Program-made: the position numbers and the translations under genes | Shown: positions 7,547 to 14,422 of the stretch, piece by piece | Position numbering within the stretch: the stretch's first letter is position 1 | How the letters are laid out: each line of letters opens with the position of its first letter | Notes under the pieces: generated by a model | Database searches by the model: none | Told to the model about the DNA's origin: nothing | What the model saw: the letters and a program-made list of their open reading frames with translations, nothing else | NCBI RefSeq assembly: GCF_021107415.1 | Contig: NZ_JAIOSW010000300.1 | Coordinates: forward strand, 1 to 17,322 | Length of the DNA stretch: 17,322 nt | Direction: 5' to 3' | Origin: Desulfobacula sp. | Lineage (GTDB): Bacteria; Desulfobacterota; Desulfobacteria; Desulfobacterales; Desulfobacteraceae

Positions 7547-8122
7547 ATGAAAGAAAAACTAATTGAACTGGAAAAGATTTATTCATCCTTTTCAGAAAAA
7601 GCAAAAGGGTACAAAGCTGGCCAGGCTTGCCAAAAAGGCTGTGCCTTTTGCTGTGCAAAGGCGGGAAGCATAGATATCACAACGCTTGAAGGCTTGCGGA
7701 TAAGAAAGGCTTTAAATGTGCTTGCCAAAAAACAGCAAAAATCCTTTGCCAAAACACTTCACCAGGAGATGAAAAAAAGAGAAAAGGAAAAAATTGTTCC
7801 CTGTCCATTTTTAATGAAAAGTAAGGCCTGTATAATTTACAATGTCAGACCTTTTTCCTGTAGACGGATCTATTCCAACCATATCTGCACCAGTCAAAAG
7901 CCCCCTGAAGTCAATCGCCATGTTATGGATATTGCTGGAAAATCTATCAAGGCATTGCAGCAGCTTGACGATACAGGCTACTCAGGCCATCTCTCCTATA
8001 TCCTTCACATGCTTGATACCCCCGCTTTTCTTGACACCTATCTGAATGGAGATTTCAAACCCCGGGAAATTATGGTTTTTGGAAAATCCCACAAGATTAT
8101 CATCAATAAAATGATGCTTTAG
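7547..8122 (+). CDS. YkgJ-family cysteine-cluster protein
   Basis: A 191-residue cytoplasmic protein of the CxxCxxCC (zinc/iron-chelating, YkgJ) family. The N-terminal cluster CQKGCAFCC gives Cys28, Cys32, Cys35 and Cys36. Further conserved positions are Cys86 (PCPFL), Cys95 and the RPFSCR segment with Cys105, matching the family pattern C-P-F-L...C-x-I-Y-x-x-R-P-x-x-C-R. Members are thought to bind an Fe-S cluster or zinc; no reaction is established for most. The start ATG has only a modest upstream purine stretch. Its stop codon lies inside the stem of the bidirectional terminator shared with nudC. No operon partner is present on this strand. Confidence 0.85.
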   Translation: MKEKLIELEKIYSSFSEKAKGYKAGQACQKGCAFCCAKAGSIDITTLEGLRIRKALNVLAKKQQKSFAKTLHQEMKKREKEKIVPCPFLMKSKACIIYNVRPFSCRRIYSNHICTSQKPPEVNRHVMDIAGKSIKALQQLDDTGYSGHLSYILHMLDTPAFLDTYLNGDFKPREIMVFGKSHKIIINKMML

Positions 8123-8156
8123 GATCGGAAATTATATTAATTTCATTTCCGATCCT
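8121..8156. terminator. Bidirectional terminator between the YkgJ-family gene and nudC
   Basis: AGGATCGGAAAT (8121-8132) and ATTTCCGATCCT (8145-8156) are perfect 12-bp reverse complements with a 12-nt AT-rich loop. The plus-strand stop (8120-8122) and the first base of the minus-strand stop complement (8156-8158) fall in the stem, so it serves both converging genes. No long T tract follows on either side. Confidence 0.75.
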
Positions 8157-8973
8157 TAGCTATGATTTTGAACAAACCATTTAATCAGCTCACCGGCCAG
8201 GGTTTGCTTTCCCGGTATAATTGGGAGATTTTCTGCTTTAAACCAGCCGGCTTCAGCTATCTCTTGTGTATCTATTGTAATTTTCCCGCTTTCATACTCA
8301 GCCGTAAATCCGATCATAAGGCTGCCCGGAAAAGGCCAGGACTGGCTTTTAAAATATTGAATATTTTTTATATTAATCCCGGCTTCTTCAAAAATTTCAC
8401 GTTTTACACATTCTTCCAATGCTTCCCCCGGTTCCACAAATCCGGCTAAAACACTGAACATTTTCTTATTGGGAAAATTAACACCCCTGCCAAGAAGAAT
8501 CTGCTTATCCTTTACGACAGCCGTAATGATTGCCGGTGAAATCCGTGGATAGTTTATTAAATTACATTTGGGGCACATCCTTGCATGTTCATTTTTTTTC
8601 TCGTTGTTTCTACACCACATTTTCCACAAAACTTGAAATTTATATTCCAGTCATGAATTTGCCTGGCGTATCCTGCAATACTCCAGAAATCATTATCAAT
8701 TTTACCATAGAGCGCTCGTAAATTGATAAATTTATACATATCCGTTACAGTCTCAGGAGGCATGTGAGCACAATAACAGGCAATACCTTTAAGCTTTCCC
8801 AAAAAACAGGTTTCATTCAATTGCATATGGGCAACTGATTTTTTGGTAATGCAGGGAATTGATACAAGATTTTCTGATTCTTCCTTAATAAGAATATTAT
8901 TTTTTGAAAAAATGAGAAAATATGCTTTACCCGGAAAGGTATCCGGTTCTTTCGCGGTTTTAATAAAATCCAT
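8156..8973 (-). pseudogene. nudC: NADH pyrophosphatase NudC, interrupted by a one-base frameshift
   Basis: Two overlapping frames together make a full NudC of about 272 residues (E. coli: 257), a Nudix enzyme that cleaves NAD(H) and removes NAD caps from RNA. The first frame (8973 to about 8600) ends in the zinc-ribbon start FKFCGKCG (Cys116, Cys119). The second continues with MCPKC, a good Nudix box GFVEPGEALEECVKREIFEE and the family-specific SQSWPFPGS. The frames must be joined at an A8 tract (plus-strand T8, 8592-8599). Adding one A restores a C-x2-C-x14-C-x2-C ribbon, the spacing known for E. coli NudC. The start ATG has AGGA upstream. It may be a recent pseudogene, a sequencing error in a homopolymer, or a gene rescued by polymerase slippage. 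Confidence 0.85.
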
Positions 8974-9131
8974 TATTCATCCTAATTATTTTAAAAAATC
9001 AATTCCGTTGTTTTTAACAATTGCGCTTAAAATAGTATAAAATTTTACAAACAGGCAAGCAGTACTTTAGTCCTTACTTGACCAAAGGCTGAAAACTCGA
9101 TAATTTTTATCGCCAATTAAAATTTTTTGCC

Positions 9132-9159
9132 TTGACTTGTCAATTGATAGCCTTAAAAC
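9132..9159 (+). promoter_or_regulatory. Weak candidate promoter upstream of the 9220 membrane protein
   Basis: TTGACT (9132-9137) is followed after 16 bases by TAAAAC (9154-9159). The -35 box is the left half of a small palindrome TTGAC-TT-GTCAA (9132-9143). The surrounding intergenic stretch (8974-9219) also holds a CGATAA-TTT-TTATCG hairpin (9098-9112). Box matches are only partial, so this is tentative. Confidence 0.3.
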
Positions 9160-9219
9160 TGCGATTAATAAAGAAGTGAAGATAAATCTGAAAAATTACG
9201 TCTAACAAAAGGTAGAGAT

Positions 9220-10401
9220 ATGAAAAATAATTTAGCAAAGCGACTAATTTTTTTTGGAAATTTGATTGTGCTGCTTGGATTTCTATCTTTTGTATCTTTA
9301 CTTCAAAAGATGGACTCATATGATCTTAACCAGGATGTTATAGACCTTAGCCTTTTGTATTCACTAAAAGAATTCGATGAGAAAGATTTAACTTATAAGT
9401 CAATTTATGAGAATACCGATTCTTTTATCCGAAAAAATCATGAAAGTCATTATCAATCCAAGCAAAATTTCAGGCAGGAAATATATGATTGGTTAAAAGA
9501 AAATGAAATGGATATGAGTGAAATTCGCTTGACCGGTAAAAGGGGTTCCTCAAGGAAAATTCGACCTTATGTCTTTTTTGAATATGATACTGATTATATT
9601 AAAAAAAATATGATCCAAAAAACCAGAAAAGAGTATGTTGTTACCCAAACGGTGGACAATTATTTAAAAAACCTAAAGATCTTGGCAAGTCCAGGAGAAT
9701 TAGCTTTTATACATGGTAAAAAGGATGAACTACCCAACAAAAAATTTAAGATTGATAACTATCAATTTGAATTCAGAAATACATACCTCAATAAAAACAC
9801 ACTTGAAATTCGATATATTGTATGTCCACCAAACATACAATCGGGCTGTCCCGATAAATTGATTGAAATTCCAATAAAAACGAAAGTTATTAAAAGACCT
9901 TCAATCCTTCAAATCACCGATAAAAACCGTCCTCAGAATCAAGCTTTAGAAGCGTTATTTAAAAATAATAGAAAATTAAGACTCCATAATCAATATGGAT
10001 ATTTAAAATTAGATGAAGCGCGTCGCATAGCATCAGATGCTTTAGCTAACGCTTATAAAAGCATTGCGATTTTCGGTTTCGAGTTCTCGATACAAAAATT
10101 TCCATTCGCTTTATTATTTCTTTTTTTCATTTGCTCATTAGGTACCTTAATCACATTAATAAAAGCAAAGAGAAATTCGCTTCTAGTTATCAGTGAAGTA
10201 GATGATGATAACCCATTGGACATTCTAATTGATCACATTTTAGCAAGAATATTTATTTGGATTATTTTACCAGTAATTTCGTTGATAATATCTTTTCCAA
10301 TTTCACCACTCCCTGTACTTCACATAATAATACTTATATTTGGAGCGATTGCTTTGATCATTTTAGGCACAATATCATCATTAATATCAAAGAAACTTTA
10401 A
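9220..10401 (+). CDS. Unrecognised membrane-anchored protein with large extracytoplasmic domain
   Basis: I do not recognise this 393-residue protein. It has a hydrophobic N-terminal segment (residues about 9-28, LIFFGNLIVLLGFLSFVSLL), a long hydrophilic, Lys/Asn/Asp-rich middle of some 260 residues, and three hydrophobic helices near the C-terminus (about 294-314, 342-362 and 365-388). The middle carries one Cys pair (IVCPPNIQSGCP), compatible with a disulfide if it lies outside the cytoplasm, and no catalytic motif that I can name. The ATG follows AAAGGTAGAG. It stands alone between nudC (divergent) and the Fe-S/LuxR regulator (convergent, 4 bases apart). Its AT-rich, Lys/Ile/Asn-rich composition differs from the housekeeping genes nearby and suggests an accessory gene. 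Confidence 0.7.
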   Translation: MKNNLAKRLIFFGNLIVLLGFLSFVSLLQKMDSYDLNQDVIDLSLLYSLKEFDEKDLTYKSIYENTDSFIRKNHESHYQSKQNFRQEIYDWLKENEMDMSEIRLTGKRGSSRKIRPYVFFEYDTDYIKKNMIQKTRKEYVVTQTVDNYLKNLKILASPGELAFIHGKKDELPNKKFKIDNYQFEFRNTYLNKNTLEIRYIVCPPNIQSGCPDKLIEIPIKTKVIKRPSILQITDKNRPQNQALEALFKNNRKLRLHNQYGYLKLDEARRIASDALANAYKSIAIFGFEFSIQKFPFALLFLFFICSLGTLITLIKAKRNSLLVISEVDDDNPLDILIDHILARIFIWIILPVISLIISFPISPLPVLHIIILIFGAIALIILGTISSLISKKL

Positions 10402-10405
10402 AAAT

Positions 10406-11191
10406 TTAAATAATATCGTTTTGTATGGCCAACACCGCTGCCTGCGTTCTATCGTTTACACTTAATTTATTAAAAATATTGATCATATGGCTCTTAACGG
10501 TATGAGGGCTGATAAATAAAATACCGGATATTTCATTATTGGTATATCCTTCAGCGATTAGCTTAAGCACTTCAATTTCTCTATTTGTGAGACCGAAATT
10601 ATTTTTTTCCGATTTCCGGGGAGAGTCGTTCTGCTCTTCATTTTGCTTATTAGTCTTAAGAGATGCTTCTAACATAAGGATTTGTTCCTGCTGTTCCTGG
10701 ATTCGATTTTTCAACTTAGATGTATTAATCCGTAAAGAAACTGAATTTACAACGTTACCATTGTTGTCAAAAATAGGATAGACTGCATTTTCGTTAATAG
10801 GTGAAGCCAAGCTGGGGCATTTGTCTGCAGCCGACTTTCCTTTAATAATAGCGGCGGCAAATGCCATGCAAGTTAAATAACCGCATTTTTGACAATTTGT
10901 TTTTGGAAGAATTTTTAGTATATCTATTATCGGTATTTGTTTTATTTGATCGTAATTCGGCCTGATATTTTCTTTTTGATTATAAATATCGTTCAGAAAA
11001 TCGATTAAACAGACAATAAAATCCTTTGCTGCCATTTTGCTCTCAAAGAAATGCGCGGCAGCTAAATTAGGATACAAAAAGCAGCGATACCCATGAAATA
11101 AGAAACTGACATGTTCTGGTTTTTCATAATACACGGCTTCATCTAATGCTGCATTGATATAAGGAAATAGATGACGCACATCCTGAACCAA
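10406..11191 (-). CDS. LuxR-type regulator with a 4Fe-4S sensor domain
   Basis: The 261-residue protein begins with a domain of unknown name (VRHLFPYINAALDEAVYYEK). Next is a C-x2-C-x4-C-x16-C motif (Cys100, Cys103, Cys108, Cys125: TNCQKCGYLTCMAF ... DKC), the pattern of the Fe-S domain found in corrinoid/CODH proteins and Rnf subunits. After a small beta segment and a coiled-coil-like stretch (155-180) comes a LuxR/GerE helix-turn-helix (201-257: LTNREIEVLKLIAEGYTNNE ... HTVKSHMINIFNKL). I infer a redox- or iron-responsive transcription factor. The start is uncertain: the only in-frame choices after the upstream stop are TTG at 11191 and GTG at 11179, neither with a clear ribosome binding site. 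It is divergent from the Fe-S protein gene at 11449, a likely target. Confidence 0.82.
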   Translation of the reverse strand: MVQDVRHLFPYINAALDEAVYYEKPEHVSFLFHGYRCFLYPNLAAAHFFESKMAAKDFIVCLIDFLNDIYNQKENIRPNYDQIKQIPIIDILKILPKTNCQKCGYLTCMAFAAAIIKGKSAADKCPSLASPINENAVYPIFDNNGNVVNSVSLRINTSKLKNRIQEQQEQILMLEASLKTNKQNEEQNDSPRKSEKNNFGLTNREIEVLKLIAEGYTNNEISGILFISPHTVKSHMINIFNKLSVNDRTQAAVLAIQNDII

Positions 11192-11448
11192 CTTGAATTA
11201 AGCGGACCAATTCTTTGATCTAGGATTTTCGATATCCGATAATGAGTGAAGATTCGTTGGTATGATACATTGAAATTCAGAATATTTCTTTATAAACATT
11301 GGGTACATTTACCTCATAGTTCTAATGGTTTCATTATACAGTAGAATAAAAAAATACAAGTACAAATAATTAAAACCCCCCAAATGGGTGATGAAAAATA
11401 ATTTATAGACTGATAAATAAGGGTTAAAAAAAAGAAAAGGAGAAAAAT

Positions 11449-12507
11449 ATGACGGATGTATATGAAATGCTGGCAAAGCACCTTGACAAGCTTCCCGCTA
11501 GTTTTCCTGCCACAGATTCAGGGGTTGAGCTTAGGATATTAAAACGTTTGTTTACGCCAAAAGAAGCTGACGCAGCAATGGCCCTTACCATGTTTCCTGA
11601 GTCTGCGGATACCATTGCAAAGAAACTTGGCAAAAATGAATCAGATATTGAAAAGCTTTTTTACAGCATGTCCAAAAAGGGACTCATTGGCCGTTCAGGT
11701 AAAGAACAGAATAAATACATGGCAGCCAACTTTATTACCGGTATATGGGAATATAATGTCAACAACCTTGATGAAAAACTGATTCGCGATGTTAATGAAT
11801 ATATTCCGCAAATATGGGAAAAAAGCTGGGTAAAACAAAAAACCCAGCAACTGAGAGTAATTCCTATATCAAAAAGCATTCCCGTTGAAATGAACGTTAT
11901 GCCCTATGAAGAGGCGGAAAGTATTATAAAAAAACAGTCAAAAATTGTGGTTGCGACTTGTATCTGCAGAAAAGAACAAAATATGGTCGGGCACGGATGT
12001 GACAGACCCCTGGAAACATGCCTGATGTTAGGGGCTGGTGCATTTTTTTATGAACAAAACGGTATTGGTCGCCCTATCTCACAGGAAGAAGCCCTGGAGA
12101 TTCTGAACACAGGCATTGAAGCCGGTCTTGTGCTTCAGCCTTCAAATTCTCAAAAACCCTTTGTTATCTGCATGTGCTGCGGATGCTGCTGCCTGGTACT
12201 GAAAAACCTCAATAGATTGGATGAGCCTGCCAAAGTTGCGTGTACTAATTATTATGTCATAGTCAGCGAAGATGACTGCACAGGCTGTGGAAATTGTGAA
12301 GACATCTGCCAGATGGGCGCCATAACAGTGGAAGACGAATCAGCGGTTGTCAGCCTGGCAAGATGTATCGGATGCGGCCTTTGTGTTACAAGGTGCGAAT
12401 TTAACGCAACAACTCTTGTGGAAAAAGAAGAATCTGAAAAATATACCATTCCTGCCAATACTATTGAAGAATTTATGAATATGGCCCGGGAAAGGGGTCT
12501 TATATAG
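11449..12507 (+). CDS. 4Fe-4S protein with N-terminal winged-helix domain
   Basis: A 352-residue cytoplasmic protein. Residues about 28-95 look like a winged helix (ADTIAKKLGKNESDIEKLF, then KKGLIGRSG). A central region holds Cys171, Cys173, Cys184 and Cys191 (CICRKEQ ... CDRPLETC) and the unusual CMCCGCCC (241-248). The C-terminal ferredoxin domain has two cluster motifs, CTGCGNCEDIC (277-287) and CIGCGLCVTRC (306-316), each followed by a distal Cys or hydrophobic residue typical of 2[4Fe-4S] proteins. Homologous 4Fe-4S proteins are frequent in sulfate reducers; the biological role is not established. It may deliver electrons or act as a redox-linked regulator. A strong ribosome binding site AAAAGGAG precedes the ATG. 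It is divergent from the Fe-S/LuxR regulator. Confidence 0.85.
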   Translation: MTDVYEMLAKHLDKLPASFPATDSGVELRILKRLFTPKEADAAMALTMFPESADTIAKKLGKNESDIEKLFYSMSKKGLIGRSGKEQNKYMAANFITGIWEYNVNNLDEKLIRDVNEYIPQIWEKSWVKQKTQQLRVIPISKSIPVEMNVMPYEEAESIIKKQSKIVVATCICRKEQNMVGHGCDRPLETCLMLGAGAFFYEQNGIGRPISQEEALEILNTGIEAGLVLQPSNSQKPFVICMCCGCCCLVLKNLNRLDEPAKVACTNYYVIVSEDDCTGCGNCEDICQMGAITVEDESAVVSLARCIGCGLCVTRCEFNATTLVEKEESEKYTIPANTIEEFMNMARERGLI

Positions 12508-12600
12508 CCTGCTACTGCTCCGGACGCTCGTTCCTCGCGCCGGAGAGTAGTGCGTTGAACAAAACCACTTCGCGGAGGCAGGCTACGGCATAGCCTAAGC
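12506..12600. repeat. GC-rich compound palindromic element (REP/MITE-like)
   Basis: An outer inverted repeat AGCCTGC (12506-12512) / GCAGGCT (12578-12584) encloses an imperfect stem: CTACT-g-CTCCGG (12512-12523) pairs with CCGGAG-AGTAG (12540-12550), leaving one bulged G. A second small hairpin GGCTA-CGGCA-TAGCC (12581-12595) abuts it. The stretch is markedly richer in G+C than its surroundings and begins at the stop codon of the upstream Fe-S gene. No transposase is nearby. The shape is that of a short interspersed palindromic repeat, perhaps mobilised in trans by an IS200/RAYT-type transposase; it may also act as a terminator. Confidence 0.65.
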
Positions 12601-12643
12601 ATTTAATATCGAAAATAGGGAGATAATTTTAAGTCTATTCCTA

Positions 12644-12697
12644 ATTGCGCAAAATCACGCAATGTTTTTTCTTGAGATATTGCGTGATTTTGCGTAT
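12644..12697 (+). promoter_or_regulatory. Nested palindromes upstream of the Fic gene, candidate operators
   Basis: Two 16-bp arms (12648-12663 and 12679-12694, CGCAAAATCACGCAAT and its exact reverse complement) flank a 15-nt spacer. Each arm region is itself palindromic: ATTGCG-N8-CGCAAT (12644-12663), and ATTGCG-N8-CGTAT with a one-base gap (12679-12697). Two similar binding sites in opposite orientation suit a dimeric or tetrameric repressor. The Fic protein carries its own wHTH domain and is the obvious candidate. As RNA the unit could also form a 16-bp hairpin ahead of the gene. Confidence 0.6.
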
Positions 12698-12719
12698 TCT
12701 TTCTAGAAAGGAATTCAAT

Positions 12720-13856
12720 ATGTCGAATATCAAATTGTCATCACAACTTGAACGTTCACTATGGGGGCTGGAAGAACGGCTCATCAGAACCCATATCGAA
12801 CTTGAAACTATCTCAGAGGAAGAGGACCGATATCTACACCGATTTGTGTTGATCAGTAATATTGGAGCATCTACAAGGATCGAAAATGCAGTTTTAACAG
12901 ACCAGGAAATTGAATGGATTGATACGGTTCTTACGAAAGATGGTAAAACAACAGCCTTCTATCAGATGAAAGGCTTTATAGCGGACAAACTATCCAAAGA
13001 TAAAGAACGGAGCATAGAGGAAGTGGCGGGTTGCAGGGAAGTGTTAAAAACCGTTTACCAGCAGGCTGATCAATTGTTCCCTTTAACGGAATCAACTATC
13101 CGGGGGCTACATCACGATTTGCTTCGTTACCATCCGGGATCTGCACACCATTCCGGAGGGTATAAAACAACCCAGAATAAAGTTGTATCTAAAAATTTAG
13201 CAACCAGAGAGGAACGGGTAGTATTAGATTCCGCACCACCCGGTATAATAACACAAACAGCTATGGTTGATTTGATCTCCTGGTATAATGAAATGACAGG
13301 TGGAAGTATCAAATCAAATTATCCTCTTCCAGTCCCTGTTTTATTTATCTTTCGATTTTTAGCCATTCATCCTTTTACGGATGGAAACGGTAGATTCGGC
13401 CGAGCACTTTTTATCTTAGCCTTACTCCAAAACGGTTATGACCATTGGAAAAGCCTTGTCCCGTTTATTGCCATTGATCGGCACATAGAGCAAAATCGAC
13501 CGCTTTATTATTCAGTCCTGCATAAGTGTTCGGAGGGTAAGTTTCATCAAAATCCAGAGAAGTATGAAATTGAGCCTTTGATCTGGTTTTTTGTGAAAAT
13601 AATCGATTCGGCATTGGATGATATTCCGGTTTACCGAAAACGGTTTGTAAATTCACAAAAACTTTCACAAACAGCTTTGACCGTTTTGAATTGTTTTAAA
13701 GAAAAACCGGAAAACCGGTTAAATGTCGGTTATATTATCAAAACAACCGGGATTCCTTCGAGAACGATTCAATATGCCCTGAAAACCCTTGTCGAAAAAG
13801 AATTTCTGCAACGATTAGGTCAGGGGAGGGGCACACGCTATCAGCTTGTTTTTTGA
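12720..13856 (+). CDS. Fic-domain AMP-transferase-type protein with C-terminal winged helix
   Basis: The product (378 residues) is a Fic-family enzyme, which usually transfers AMP from ATP to a hydroxyl side chain of a target protein. The core motif HPFTDGNGRFGR (residues 217-228) is intact, with catalytic His217. An N-terminal inhibitory motif of class II Fic proteins, STRIEN (51-56, S-x3-E-N), is present, so activity is probably self-restrained. The flap region GGYKTTQNKV lies at about 147-156. A C-terminal winged helix (about 315-378: IIKTTGIPSRTIQYALKTLV) could bind DNA. The frame is open from 12645, but the ATG at 12720 has the ribosome binding site AAAGGAATTC and the family's start. Nested palindromes lie just upstream. 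The gene follows a REP-like element and stands alone. Confidence 0.92.
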   Translation: MSNIKLSSQLERSLWGLEERLIRTHIELETISEEEDRYLHRFVLISNIGASTRIENAVLTDQEIEWIDTVLTKDGKTTAFYQMKGFIADKLSKDKERSIEEVAGCREVLKTVYQQADQLFPLTESTIRGLHHDLLRYHPGSAHHSGGYKTTQNKVVSKNLATREERVVLDSAPPGIITQTAMVDLISWYNEMTGGSIKSNYPLPVPVLFIFRFLAIHPFTDGNGRFGRALFILALLQNGYDHWKSLVPFIAIDRHIEQNRPLYYSVLHKCSEGKFHQNPEKYEIEPLIWFFVKIIDSALDDIPVYRKRFVNSQKLSQTALTVLNCFKEKPENRLNVGYIIKTTGIPSRTIQYALKTLVEKEFLQRLGQGRGTRYQLVF

Positions 13857-13869
13857 TAATCAAATAAGC

Positions 13870-13905
13870 TTGCCAATATTGTTTAGTTGCTATACAATAA
13901 GGCCA
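13870..13905 (+). promoter_or_regulatory. marR promoter and overlapping MarR-type operator
   Basis: TTGCCA (13870-13875) and TACAAT (13893-13898), 17 bases apart, each match the sigma-70 consensus at five of six positions. GTTTAGTTGCTATACAA (13881-13897) lies across the spacer and -10 box and is a near copy of the palindrome in front of the next gene (14389-14405). Transcription would begin at about the start codon (13905), suggesting a leaderless message. Autorepression by the encoded MarR protein is inferred. Confidence 0.6.
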
Positions 13906-14372
13906 TGCTTAAAGTAGACAAAATCCAAAATTTCAAAGAAACATTCCTTCGACTTATCAATAAATTTAAAATATTAGAAAAAATACCAATCGACCATGGC
14001 ACAGGACATCTTCTGTATGCTTCCGAAATTAACACGTTGGAAATTATTGGAAAATTACCAGGAATAAATATAACAGAACTATCAAAAAGAAAAGGTGTGA
14101 CTAAAGGCGCAGTCTCCCAAATCGTTACAAAACTTGAAAAAAAACAACTTATTATAAAATTTAAAGACCCGGAAAATGAGAAGGTGGTACTCCTGAGACT
14201 GGGCAAAAAGGGGAAAATAGCCTTTAGAAATCATGAAAAATTTCACGAGAAATACGATTCAGCAATAATAGAGAAGCTAAATGAAATGAGCGTTGAGCAA
14301 ATAGCTTTTTTGACAAATACTTTTGGGATTCTTGAAGAAACAATGGATCACTATCTGAATGATTTAAAATAA
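13905..14372 (+). CDS. MarR-family transcriptional regulator
   Basis: A 155-residue winged-helix regulator. The DNA-binding domain occupies about residues 38-105: YASEINTLEIIGKLPGINIT, recognition helix TKGAVSQIVTKLEKKQLI and a wing PENEKVVLLRLGKKG. Flanking helices (6-27 and 108-150) provide the dimer interface. MarR proteins bind short palindromes and release DNA on binding a small molecule or oxidation; no Cys is seen, so ligand binding is likelier than thiol sensing. The ATG at 13905 is preferred over an upstream TTG at 13887, which lies inside the promoter. There is no ribosome binding site and a -10 box sits 7-12 bases upstream, consistent with a leaderless transcript. The operator-like sequence is repeated before the next gene, its probable target. 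Confidence 0.9.
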   Translation: MLKVDKIQNFKETFLRLINKFKILEKIPIDHGTGHLLYASEINTLEIIGKLPGINITELSKRKGVTKGAVSQIVTKLEKKQLIIKFKDPENEKVVLLRLGKKGKIAFRNHEKFHEKYDSAIIEKLNEMSVEQIAFLTNTFGILEETMDHYLNDLK

Positions 14373-14388
14373 TTTTTTTATCTTTATG

Positions 14389-14405
14389 GTTTAGCAGCTA
14401 AACAA
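14389..14405 (+). promoter_or_regulatory. MarR-type operator before the nitrilase-like gene
   Basis: GTTTAGCAGCTAAAC (14389-14403) is a palindrome with a single central A. With the following AA it matches the site before marR at 14 of 17 positions (GTTTAG-TT-GCTATACAA there). It resembles SlyA/MarR operators of the TTAGCAAGCTAA kind. It lies about 20 bases before the ATG at 14423, where a repressor would block transcription or its start. Confidence 0.7.
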
Positions 14406-14422
14406 TTTACAGGGTGGACGTA

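Noticed and set aside
12252..12602. Minus-strand 116-codon ORF across the ferredoxin gene end and palindromic element.
   Set aside because: Antisense to the conserved Fe-S cluster motifs; its open frame is a by-product of codon use and the GC-rich repeat.
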